Of a DNA stretch of 64,000 nt, positions 52,537 through 60,185 are shown one piece after another. This DNA comes from CAVYXF01 sp963772335. Its GTDB lineage: Bacteria > Pseudomonadota > Alphaproteobacteria > Rhizobiales > Rhodomicrobiaceae. The stretch is from contig CAVYXF010000005.1 in the NCBI GenBank assembly GCA_963772335.1, positions 698,438 to 762,437 of the forward strand, written 5' to 3'. Position numbers and translations under genes: made by a program. How positions within the stretch are numbered: the stretch's first letter is position 1; the number at the start of each line of letters is the position of its first letter. The notes under the pieces are model-generated. The model was not told the origin of the DNA, ran no database searches, and saw only the letters and a list, made by a program, of their open reading frames with translations.

Positions 52537-53359
52537 AGAGCTTGATGACGGCGGCTGCGGTTTCCTCGATCGAACGGCGGGTGACGTCGATCACCGGCCA
52601 ATGGTTGCGCGCGCACAGCCGCCGCGTGAATGCCATCTCCGCCATGATCACGTCGGGATTGGTATAGGTGTCGATCTTTAAGTCGTTCATGCTGAGCAAG
52701 CGGTTGCGGCGGATCTCGGCGACGCGCTGCGGGCTGGCAACCAGCCCAACGACAAGCGGTTCCCGCAGGCCCTCGAGCTCCTGGGGCGGCGGAATTTCAG
52801 GCACGAGCGACACGTTGGCGGTTTTGAAGCCGCGATTGGCGAGATAGAGACTGGTCGGCGTCTTGGAGGTGCGGCTGGCGCCCAGGAGCACAATGTCGGC
52901 CTGGGAGAGGTCCTGCGTCTGCTGGCCGTCATCGTGGATGAGGGTGAAGTTCATCGCCTCGATGCGGCGGAAATATTCGGTGTCGAGCACGTGCTGGCCG
53001 CCGACTACGGGCGTCGAGGGCGTACCGAGATAGGCCTCGAACACCTTCAGCAGCGGATCAAGGACGGCCACACAAGGGATGCTTAGCTCTTTACATTGGC
53101 GCTCGAGGTCGCCGCTCAATTCGCGGTTGACGACCGTGTAGAGCACAATTCCCGGCGATTTCTCGATTTCCTGGATGACCCGGTCGAGCTGCTTCTTGTT
53201 GCGCACGAATGGATGGGAGTGCTTGAGCGCCCGGATTCCGGAATATTGCACGGCTGCGGCCTTTGCAATCGCAGCGAGCGTCTCGCCCGAGGCATCGGAG
53301 ACCATATGGAGGTGAAAAAACTTCGGAAGCTCTTTGGCCATCTGTTGATAAGTCGTCAC
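52511..53359 (-). CDS. Pyruvate, phosphate/water dikinase regulatory protein (PPSR, DUF299)
   Basis: 282 aa. FHLHMVSDASGETLAAIAKA at the N-terminus, then VLLGASRTSKTPTSLYLANRG (phosphate-binding loop), LVVGLVASPQRVAEIRRNRL and the terminal DVTRRSIEETAAAVIKLY. It is a bifunctional kinase/phosphorylase that switches a pyruvate dikinase. The same gene (RP001 in Rickettsia) borders the replication origin in Caulobacter and Rickettsia. Start: GTG 53357-53359; ATG 18 bases later is possible. No strong ribosome binding site for either. Confidence 0.92.
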   Translation of the reverse strand: MTTYQQMAKELPKFFHLHMVSDASGETLAAIAKAAAVQYSGIRALKHSHPFVRNKKQLDRVIQEIEKSPGIVLYTVVNRELSGDLERQCKELSIPCVAVLDPLLKVFEAYLGTPSTPVVGGQHVLDTEYFRRIEAMNFTLIHDDGQQTQDLSQADIVLLGASRTSKTPTSLYLANRGFKTANVSLVPEIPPPQELEGLREPLVVGLVASPQRVAEIRRNRLLSMNDLKIDTYTNPDVIMAEMAFTRRLCARNHWPVIDVTRRSIEETAAAVIKLYEDRKASP

Positions 53360-53762
53360 GAGAGCGGGCCCGGTCGTTCATCTGCTTGAAAAGGCACTGA
53401 GTCTCTCACGCCAATTCAAAAGACTCCCACAATTTGAGATCAGGGGGTCAAGCACTGTGGCGTGTCCGGCAAATTTTGGAAAGCGCCTTCTTCGGAGCAA
53501 GGCGTAAAGTGCTTCTAAACGGGATGTCCTCACGATATGCCTTGAAGCGCCGCGCATTAACATCTTGTTAACCTGCGCGATTTGCCTCAACCCGCCGCTG
53601 AGGTGGACGATCCTCGGCGAGCCCTTCCAACCTAGGCTGCTTTGGCGCGGCAAACTGTTGGCAGTTTGTGCAGATTTTGGAATATCCGCAATTCAGGGCT
53701 AAAAGAAACAGTGACATAAAAGAAAGAAATCTATTTTGGGAAAATTTGAACAGGGCGAGGGC
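53343..53762. other. Candidate chromosomal origin region (oriC) between PPSR and hemE
   Basis: A roughly 400-base gap between two divergent genes, PPSR and hemE, that flank the origin in Caulobacter and Rickettsia. It holds a full CtrA-type box (53557-53572), two GANTC methylation sites (53399-53403 and 53422-53426), an A-rich stretch just before hemE (about 53700-53750) that could unwind, and one DnaA-like 9-mer, TGTTGATAA (53343-53351, one mismatch to TGTGGATAA), in the first codons of PPSR. Strong DnaA boxes are not seen, so the call rests on synteny and the CtrA box. Confidence 0.6.
53557..53572 (+). promoter_or_regulatory. CtrA-type binding site TTAA-N7-TTAAC
   Basis: TTAA (53557-53560), seven bases CATCTTG, TTAAC (53568-53572). 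This matches the full CtrA consensus exactly. In Caulobacter such boxes in the origin repress initiation and overlap the hemE promoter; here it lies about 190 bases before hemE. Confidence 0.65.
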
Positions 53763-54818
53763 GTGAGCAAAACCCAAGCCGACCAGGCACTGATCCGTAC
53801 GCTTAAGGGCGAAGTGCTCGCACGGCCGCCAATCTGGCTCATGCGTCAGGCGGGGCGCTATCTGCCGGAATACCGCGCCCTGCGTGCCAAGGCAGAGAGT
53901 TTCCTCGACCTGTGCTACCGGCCGGACTGGGCGGCGGAGATCACGCTGCAGCCGATCCGCCGGTTCGGCTTCGACGCCGCAATTTTGTTTGCAGATATCC
54001 TCATCGTCCCCGACGCGCTCGGCCAGAAGGTTGCCTTCGAGGAAGGCCATGGGCCGCGCCTTGATGCGGGTGAACCGGCGGAATTGCTTGGGCGTCTTGA
54101 ACCAGCGAAAACCGATACTAAATTCACGGTCATCTGCGAAACCGTCGAGCGTGTGCGTTCGGCCCTCCCGGAGGACACCGCACTGATCGGCTTTTGCGGT
54201 GCGCCCTGGACGGTCGCGACCTACATGATCGCCGGCCATGGCACCCCGGACCAGAAACCGGCCCGCTTCGCCGCATACGGTGATCCCGAGAATTTCGCCC
54301 GCCTGATCGATCTTCTTGCCGACGTATCAGTCGATTATCTCAGCGGCCAGATTCGCGCTGGCGCCGATGCCGTGCAGATTTTCGACAGCTGGGCAGGCGT
54401 GCTTCCCGACGATCAGTTCGAGCGCTGGTGTATCCAGCCGGTGGCGAAAATGACCAAGGCGCTACGCGCCCGTCATCCGGATGTCCCGGTAATCGGTTTC
54501 CCACGCGGCGCGGGCGGTGCGGCGGCGCGGCGTTTCCTGGAGAGAACCGGCGTGAACGGCCTTGGCTGCGACACGACCATGCCGCTTACGGACATGCGAG
54601 CCCTCGGTGAGCTGGCCGTGGTGCAGGGGAATCTCGATCCCTATCTGCTTGTGTCCGGTGGGCCATTGTTCGAATCGCGGGTTCAGGGCATTGTCCGCTC
54701 GCTCGCCGGCGTTCCGCTCATCTTCAATCTCGGACATGGCATTGTTCCGGAAACTCCGGTCGAGCATGTGACGCGGTTGGTCGAGCTGGTTCGCGGTGAA
54801 GAGGGGCAAGCAGGGTAA
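53763..54818 (+). CDS. hemE: Uroporphyrinogen decarboxylase
   Basis: 351 aa. Converts uroporphyrinogen III to coproporphyrinogen III in haem synthesis. RPPIWLMRQAGRYLPEYRAL is the family signature with substrate-binding Arg residues; FADILIVPDALGQ holds the catalytic Asp region and FCGAPWTVATYMIAG follows. I chose GTG 53763 (VSKTQADQAL) after AGGGCGAGG; a TTG nine codons earlier is open but unlikely. Its stop overlaps hemJ by one base. Confidence 0.96.
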   Translation: MSKTQADQALIRTLKGEVLARPPIWLMRQAGRYLPEYRALRAKAESFLDLCYRPDWAAEITLQPIRRFGFDAAILFADILIVPDALGQKVAFEEGHGPRLDAGEPAELLGRLEPAKTDTKFTVICETVERVRSALPEDTALIGFCGAPWTVATYMIAGHGTPDQKPARFAAYGDPENFARLIDLLADVSVDYLSGQIRAGADAVQIFDSWAGVLPDDQFERWCIQPVAKMTKALRARHPDVPVIGFPRGAGGAAARRFLERTGVNGLGCDTTMPLTDMRALGELAVVQGNLDPYLLVSGGPLFESRVQGIVRSLAGVPLIFNLGHGIVPETPVEHVTRLVELVRGEEGQAG

Positions 54819-55255
54819 TGGACTGGTATAGCTTCACCAAGGCGCTACACATCATCGCCGTGATAGCCTGGATGGCGGGCATGCTCTATCTGCCCCGTCT
54901 GTTTGTCTATCACGTGAGTGCCAAACCCGGATCGGAGCTTTCCGAGACCTTCAAAGTCATGGAAAACCGGCTCCTGCGCTTCATCATCAACCCGGCGATG
55001 GCCGCGACCTGGATTTTGGGGCTGATACTGGTATTCGGGTTCAACGTAGTCGACATTCGTACGGACGGTTGGCTTCATGCCAAGTTGCTTCTGGTTCTGA
55101 TCCTCTCCGGCTTTCACGGGGCGCTTGCCAGATGGCGCAAGGATTTTGCCGCCGACCGTAATGCGCGCAGCGCACGATTTTACCGTATCGCCAATGAGGT
55201 ACCGACTGTGCTAATGATCGCTATCGTCATTCTGGCTGTTACAAAACCGTTTTGA
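54818..55255 (+). CDS. hemJ: Protoporphyrinogen oxidase HemJ
   Basis: 145-aa inner-membrane protein with four helices. FTKALHIIAVIAWMAGMLYL contains the conserved His, RLFVYHV follows, and LHAKLLLVLILSGFHG holds the conserved Lys of the HemJ (UPF0093) family. It oxidises protoporphyrinogen IX and replaces HemG/HemY in most Alphaproteobacteria. TAATG overlap with hemE, so the two haem genes are coupled. Confidence 0.94.
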   Translation: MDWYSFTKALHIIAVIAWMAGMLYLPRLFVYHVSAKPGSELSETFKVMENRLLRFIINPAMAATWILGLILVFGFNVVDIRTDGWLHAKLLLVLILSGFHGALARWRKDFAADRNARSARFYRIANEVPTVLMIAIVILAVTKPF

Positions 55256-55514
55256 CGCGGAGCGTGCAAACGAAGCAAACTGCTCTTCCGTGAGCTTGGT
55301 TTGTTTGCTATAGTCGAGTTGTTAGACTTCTTCCGGCCCTGTATCAGATTTCCTCAGCCCTGCCAGGGAGACTTGCGGCGTGCGGATGACCAGACCGCGC
55401 GCATGCGCCACCGCAAACCGGAATGGCGCTTTTGTAATGCCCCTCAATCCCTAGTGGCGCTCCTCAAGCGCACCTCCCCCACCCTTTTTCCAAGACAGTT
55501 CGGAGTGATCCCGA

Positions 55515-56780
55515 ATGCAGGAAATGAAACTCGAAGACCTTAAAATAAAATCCCCCACTGAATTGCTAAGCTTTGCCGAAGAGGTCGAAGTCGAAAACGC
55601 AAGCACACTGCGTAAGCAGGAGCTGATGTTTGCGATTTTGAAGCAGCTCGCATCCAAAGACGTCGATATTACTGGAACAGGGGTTGTCGAAGTCCTGCAG
55701 GACGGGTTCGGCTTTCTTCGCTCGCCTGACGCCAACTACCTGCCCGGCCCCGACGATATCTATGTGAGCCCCAGCCAAATCCGCCGTTTCGGCCTGCGCA
55801 CGGGCGACACCGTCGAGGGGCAGATTTGCTCGCCGAAGGACGGCGAACGCTACTTCGCACTGCTCAAAGTCAACAAGATCAACTTCGATGAGCCCGAGAA
55901 CACCCGACATAAGATCCATTTCGACAATCTGACGCCGCTCTATCCCGACGAGCGTCTGCAGATGGAGATTTCCGGCGTGGAGCAGAAAGATCTCTCCTCG
56001 CGCATCATCGACATCGTCGCGCCGCTCGGCAAGGGCCAGCGCGGTCTGATCGTGGCGCCGCCGCGTACCGGTAAGACGGTGCTGCTGCAGAACATCGCCC
56101 ACGCCATCACCAGCAATCACCCGGAATGTTATCTCATCGTTCTGCTGATCGACGAGCGCCCGGAAGAGGTGACCGACATGCAGCGCTCGGTGAACGGCGA
56201 GGTGATCTCCTCGACTTTCGACGAGCCGGCCTCGCGCCACGTGCAGGTCGCCGAGATGGTGATCGAGAAGGCCAAGCGCCTCGTCGAGCATAGGAAGGAC
56301 GTGGTGATCCTGCTCGACTCGATCACGCGCCTGGGCCGTGCCTACAACACGGTGGTGCCGTCCTCGGGCAAGGTGCTGACCGGCGGCGTCGATGCCAACG
56401 CGCTGCAGCGGCCGAAGCGCTTCTTCGGCGCGGCCCGCAACATCGAGGAAGGCGGCTCGCTGACCATTATCGCAACGGCGCTGATCGATACCGGCAGCCG
56501 CATGGACGAGGTGATCTTCGAGGAGTTCAAGGGCACCGGCAATTCGGAAATCATTCTCGATCGCAAGGTCGCCGACAAGCGCGTATTCCCCGCCATGGAC
56601 ATCGCCCGCTCCGGCACCCGCAAGGAAGAGCTGATCACTCCGCCGGCCCAGCTCAAGAAGATGTTCGTGCTCCGCCGCATCCTCAACCCGATGGGGCCGA
56701 TGGATGCGATTGAGTTCCTGATCGACAAGCTGCGTCAGACCAAGACCAACGCCGACTTCTTCGACAGCATGAATACCTGA
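55515..56780 (+). CDS. rho: Transcription termination factor Rho
   Basis: 421 aa. Hexameric RNA-dependent ATPase. The N-terminal RNA-binding part shows DGFGFLRSPDANYLPGPDDI. P-loop GLIVAPPRTGKTVLLQNIA, then LLIDERPEEVTDMQRS and SGKVLTGGVDANALQRPKRF (Q-loop region). ATG 55515 after GGAGTGATC. The 260-base gap from hemJ may hold a leader; no specific signal is seen. rho next to hemE-hemJ is typical of origin-proximal DNA in this class. Confidence 0.98.
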   Translation: MQEMKLEDLKIKSPTELLSFAEEVEVENASTLRKQELMFAILKQLASKDVDITGTGVVEVLQDGFGFLRSPDANYLPGPDDIYVSPSQIRRFGLRTGDTVEGQICSPKDGERYFALLKVNKINFDEPENTRHKIHFDNLTPLYPDERLQMEISGVEQKDLSSRIIDIVAPLGKGQRGLIVAPPRTGKTVLLQNIAHAITSNHPECYLIVLLIDERPEEVTDMQRSVNGEVISSTFDEPASRHVQVAEMVIEKAKRLVEHRKDVVILLDSITRLGRAYNTVVPSSGKVLTGGVDANALQRPKRFFGAARNIEEGGSLTIIATALIDTGSRMDEVIFEEFKGTGNSEIILDRKVADKRVFPAMDIARSGTRKEELITPPAQLKKMFVLRRILNPMGPMDAIEFLIDKLRQTKTNADFFDSMNT

Positions 56781-56952
56781 TTTCCTGCCCTGTCCTCCGC
56801 CGTTTCCATAATTGCGGAATTGAGGTAATCTCGCCAACGCTGCCGACAGGTGCTGATTTCAGAATCGGTTCATAGTGCTGTAGGCAATTTCGGCCAGGAG
56901 CGCGCAGCCCTCTCAGAAGAGACGCTGCGGCGCAGGTAGGGGACGGGCGGAG

Positions 56953-57666
56953 ATGATGGAACTCCGGTCAGCGAAGGAGCCCGGCGACAAGCTCCTGCGC
57001 CTGCGCAATATCAATCTATTCCATGGCCTGACCGATACCGCGCTTGAGCGCCTCTCCTCGGTTGCCCGGATGGTACAGCTTCGCCCCGGACAGGTGCTGT
57101 TCGTGCAAGGCGATCCGTCGAACGGCTGCTATCCGGTCCTTGTTGGCGCCTTGCGGGTGTCCTACTTCTCCGCGGACGGGCATGAGACGGTGCTCGCCCT
57201 CCTAGGCAAAGGGGACGTCGTCGGTGAGATGGGGCTGTTCGATGCTGCGCCGCGCTCTGCGACAGTTACCGCCCAAACGGAATGCGAGCTCGCCTTCATT
57301 GCCACCACGGATTTCTTCCGCTGCGCCGATGCCGATCTCGCCATTTACCGCCATCTCCTCAAGCTGCTCAGCGCGCGTCTGCGTGCAACCAATGATGCGC
57401 TCGCCTCAACGACGCTGCCGCTGAGCGGCAGGCTCGCGCGGGTGCTGCTCCTGCTGTCGGAGAGCTTCGGCCATGGCCTGGATGGCGGGCGTATCCTCAT
57501 CCGGCAGAAGCTCACCCAATCCGACCTCTGCTCGATGACCGGCTCGGCACGCGAGAATGTCAGCCGACAGCTCAGCGAATGGCGGCGCCAGCAGCTCATC
57601 GGCAAGATCAGCAGCTATTATTGCCTGAACGACATTCCCGCGTTGAAAGTCCTCGCCAAACGCTGA
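56953..57666 (+). CDS. Crp/Fnr family transcription regulator
   Basis: 237 aa. Cyclic-nucleotide-binding-type fold (LFHGLTDTALERLSSVARMV, LGKGDVVGEMGLFDAAPRSA) and a C-terminal winged helix (LTQSDLCSMTGSARENVSRQ). The Cys residues of FNR-type iron-sulfur binding are absent, so it is more like Crp or a redox/nutrient sensor; the ligand is unknown. Two consecutive ATG codons at 56953 and 56956 with GGGCGGAG upstream. Stands alone. Confidence 0.92.
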   Translation: MMELRSAKEPGDKLLRLRNINLFHGLTDTALERLSSVARMVQLRPGQVLFVQGDPSNGCYPVLVGALRVSYFSADGHETVLALLGKGDVVGEMGLFDAAPRSATVTAQTECELAFIATTDFFRCADADLAIYRHLLKLLSARLRATNDALASTTLPLSGRLARVLLLLSESFGHGLDGGRILIRQKLTQSDLCSMTGSARENVSRQLSEWRRQQLIGKISSYYCLNDIPALKVLAKR

Positions 57667-57890
57667 GCGTCGGTCGCGTCAAATTCAACTCGGCAATATC
57701 CGTCGGGCTACGCGCCGGCAAAGCAAATGCGCTTGCTCGAAGCCCCCCTGAGCGCGCTTAACCAAGATAAACCGGTGAAATTAATGTTAATGCGAGCTTT
57801 TGGGTAGTTTGCCTTATTGTTGCTGGGGAAAGCAGCCAAATCCCATTATAAATCATAATAGGATTAACTTGCCGGGAGAGGGAGGCTGCT

Positions 57891-58196
57891 TTGCGGGACG
57901 CAGATTTCGGCTGTGGGCCGCACTCCGCTTGTTATGATCCGGCGATTCCGGACGGGGTGAGCTGGTGGCCGGATTGGCTGCTGATCATCATTATTGTCGC
58001 TCTCGTTATCATATTGCTGTGGGCGGTCCTGCAGACGTCGTCCAAGTCAACCCTGCCCCTTGGACAGGAGATCGACAAAATTGTAGATAAGGCGAAGCAA
58101 GAAGCGGCGAATTGGGAGGATACGAAAGCCGAAAGGGCAATCAGCCGTGTCGGGAACGAAATTAAAAACGAATTAGCCAAACGGGGGCTTACTTGA
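57891..58196 (+). CDS. Small single-helix membrane protein
   Basis: 101 aa, not recognised. A polar N-terminus with two Cys (DFGCGPHSACYDP), one long helix (WLLIIIIVALVIILLWAVLQ) and a charged, helical C-terminal tail (about 60-101). TTG 57891 is preceded by GGGAGAGGGAGG, a strong ribosome binding site. Divided by about 95 bases from the convergent sigma-factor gene. Function unknown. Confidence 0.6.
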   Translation: MRDADFGCGPHSACYDPAIPDGVSWWPDWLLIIIIVALVIILLWAVLQTSSKSTLPLGQEIDKIVDKAKQEAANWEDTKAERAISRVGNEIKNELAKRGLT

Positions 58197-58291
58197 CGAC
58201 GCCCCTTGAATATGTAGCCTGCCTCATGCCGGTGAGACGAATAAAGGACCCGCCAGCTCACTTTCAATCTGTGCGCTCGCGAAGGAGTGGC

Positions 58292-58890
58292 CTATCGCAA
58301 GGAGGAGAACGCCTTTTGCTGTTGCCGTGCCGCTTTTCCCGCCGGGGCGGGTAGCATCTCGTCGTCGATCGCATGGCGCAGCAGTCTCAAGCGGCAGTGA
58401 TTGTGCGCGTCGCGGATCATGAAATTGACCAGCGTCGGCGAAACTTTCAGCTGCAAAGCGATATCCCGCTGCGACATGCCGCCGATGCGATGCAGCTCGA
58501 ATGCATGCCAGGTGCGCTCCGGCAGCTCCTCAAGCGCGGCCAGCACGATCCGCAGCGCCTGGCAGCGTGCCATGGTCGTCTCCGGACAGGGACTGGTAGC
58601 GCCGAGCTCGAGTTCGCCGTCCCGGGAGGTGCTGAGTTCGGTTTCGCGGCTTCGCTTGCGCACAGCGTCGATTGCCAGATTTCGGACATGCGACAAACAT
58701 AGCCGACCGGCGATTTGATTGCGCAGTTCAGTCTGTCCTCGCAAATCTTGAGCATCGTTTCCTGAACAACGTCCTCGGCGAGGCACCGACAGCCGATAAT
58801 GCGCATCGCCAGCTGGACGAGGCGCGCGCGCTCGGCGAGCAGCGTGGCGATCAGCTGTTCCCTGCTGTCTTCAGCGCTGGGCTGAGTCAT
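58292..58890 (-). pseudogene. ECF sigma factor (FecI-like), single-base frameshift
   Basis: About 199 codons in two frames. Region 2 is in the first frame (RLVQLAMRIIGCRCLAEDVV, QETMLKICED), then the frame breaks at about 58687. Adding one base (ATG-GTC instead of ATG-TCC) restores CRMVRNLAIDAVRKRSRE and region 4 (LPERTWHAFELHRIGGMSQR, VSPTLVNFMIRDAHNHCR). The region 4 helix resembles FecI-type iron or metal sigma factors, which usually sit with a fecR anti-sigma gene; none is present. A real null mutation or a sequencing error. Confidence 0.82.
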
Positions 58891-59172
58891 TGAGCTCGCC
58901 GCCTCGACTGCGGATCACGGGTGGGGGTCGCCCGGCGGGATAATTTCTGTCTTGCCTGCATCAGATCCTCAACCTCATGTCGGGACGTCGGAAATGCCGA
59001 CGCGCGATGCGCCACGATAGTCGCCAATTTCCGATCAGTGGAGTCGGAAATTAGCATAGCTGATAAGGCGCGACTGGCAAATCTCCCTGCCGCAAGGCTG
59101 GCATGTTCGGCGACCGGACGGTACTATCGTGGGCGCGCTAACAAGCCGGACGCAAAATTGGGAGGAAACAGA

Positions 59173-60126
59173 ATGCGCAGAGTCATGCTGACCGCAGCCG
59201 CGAGCGTGGCTGTGGCCGTGGGGCTTATAACCCCAGGCATCACCGCCGAAATTCGTCTGATGACCGGGCCGCAGGCCGGCGTCTGGGTTCCGCTCGGCGG
59301 TCAGCTGAAGGACATCTGGGAAAAGTCAATTCCCGACCTGAAGGTTCAGTCGCTCCCCGGCGCTGGCATTGCCAATGTCCGCGGCGTCGAGGAAGGCAAG
59401 GCAGAAGTTGGCTTCGCCAACACGATCAGCACGGCGGACGCAATCGCCGGAACGGGCGAGCCTCCGCTCGACAAGAAGCACACCAAGGTCTGCAACGTCG
59501 CGACGCTTTATCCGCAGTATTTCCAAATGGTGGCCAACGCCGATGCCGCCATCGGCGCGCTGAAGGACATCAAGGGCAAGGGCTTTGCCACCCAGGTGAA
59601 AGGCAATACCGGCGAGCTGATTGCGCGCCATGTGCTGCGCGTCGCGGGCATGACCTATGACGATGTGAAGGCGAGCTTCACCAACAGCTACACCGACAGC
59701 GTCGAGCAGATGAAAGACGGCCGCGTGCAGGTTTTTGCACTTGGCACCGCGATTCCCGCCAGCTCGATTATGGATCTCGCTTCAGCGCGCGATATGAAGC
59801 TTCTCGACCTGTCGAGTATTTATGACGGAATGAAGAAGATCAATCCGGCCTATAAGCTGGTGACGATCCCCGCAAGCACCTATCCCAAGCAGGATAAGGA
59901 TGTGCAGACGATCGGCTATTACACCCATATCATCGCCGCATGCTCGCTGCCGGAGGACACGGTCTACAAGATCACCGCATCTTTCGTCCCGAATAAGGAT
60001 TCCCTTGCCGCCGTCTATAAGGAGCTCGGCAAGCTGACGCCGCAGATTATGGCCCAGGACATTGGCGTGCCGTTCCATCCCGGTGCTGCCAAATGGTACA
60101 AGGAGCAGGGCGTCACCGTGAATTAA
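59173..60126 (+). CDS. TAXI family TRAP transporter binding protein
   Basis: 317 aa with signal peptide (LTAAASVAVAVGLITPGITA). TAXI fold: LMTGPQAGVWVPLGGQLKDI at the N-terminus, then SLPGAGIANVRGVEEGKAEV, GFANTISTADAI and FATQVKGNTGELIARHVLRV. It feeds the fused TAXI permease downstream, 59 bases away. ATG 59173 follows GGGAGGAAACAG. The ligand is unknown; organic acids and glutamate are typical. Confidence 0.93.
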   Translation: MRRVMLTAAASVAVAVGLITPGITAEIRLMTGPQAGVWVPLGGQLKDIWEKSIPDLKVQSLPGAGIANVRGVEEGKAEVGFANTISTADAIAGTGEPPLDKKHTKVCNVATLYPQYFQMVANADAAIGALKDIKGKGFATQVKGNTGELIARHVLRVAGMTYDDVKASFTNSYTDSVEQMKDGRVQVFALGTAIPASSIMDLASARDMKLLDLSSIYDGMKKINPAYKLVTIPASTYPKQDKDVQTIGYYTHIIAACSLPEDTVYKITASFVPNKDSLAAVYKELGKLTPQIMAQDIGVPFHPGAAKWYKEQGVTVN

Positions 60127-60185
60127 CGAAAAGGGCGGCCTGCGAGCCGCCCCGACATTTTCCGAACCGGGCAGGAAGCGCATCG

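Noticed and set aside
53440..53690. Other possible DnaA boxes (e.g. TGTGGCGTG, TGTGCAGAT)
   Set aside because: Three or more mismatches to TGTGGATAA; not listed as boxes.
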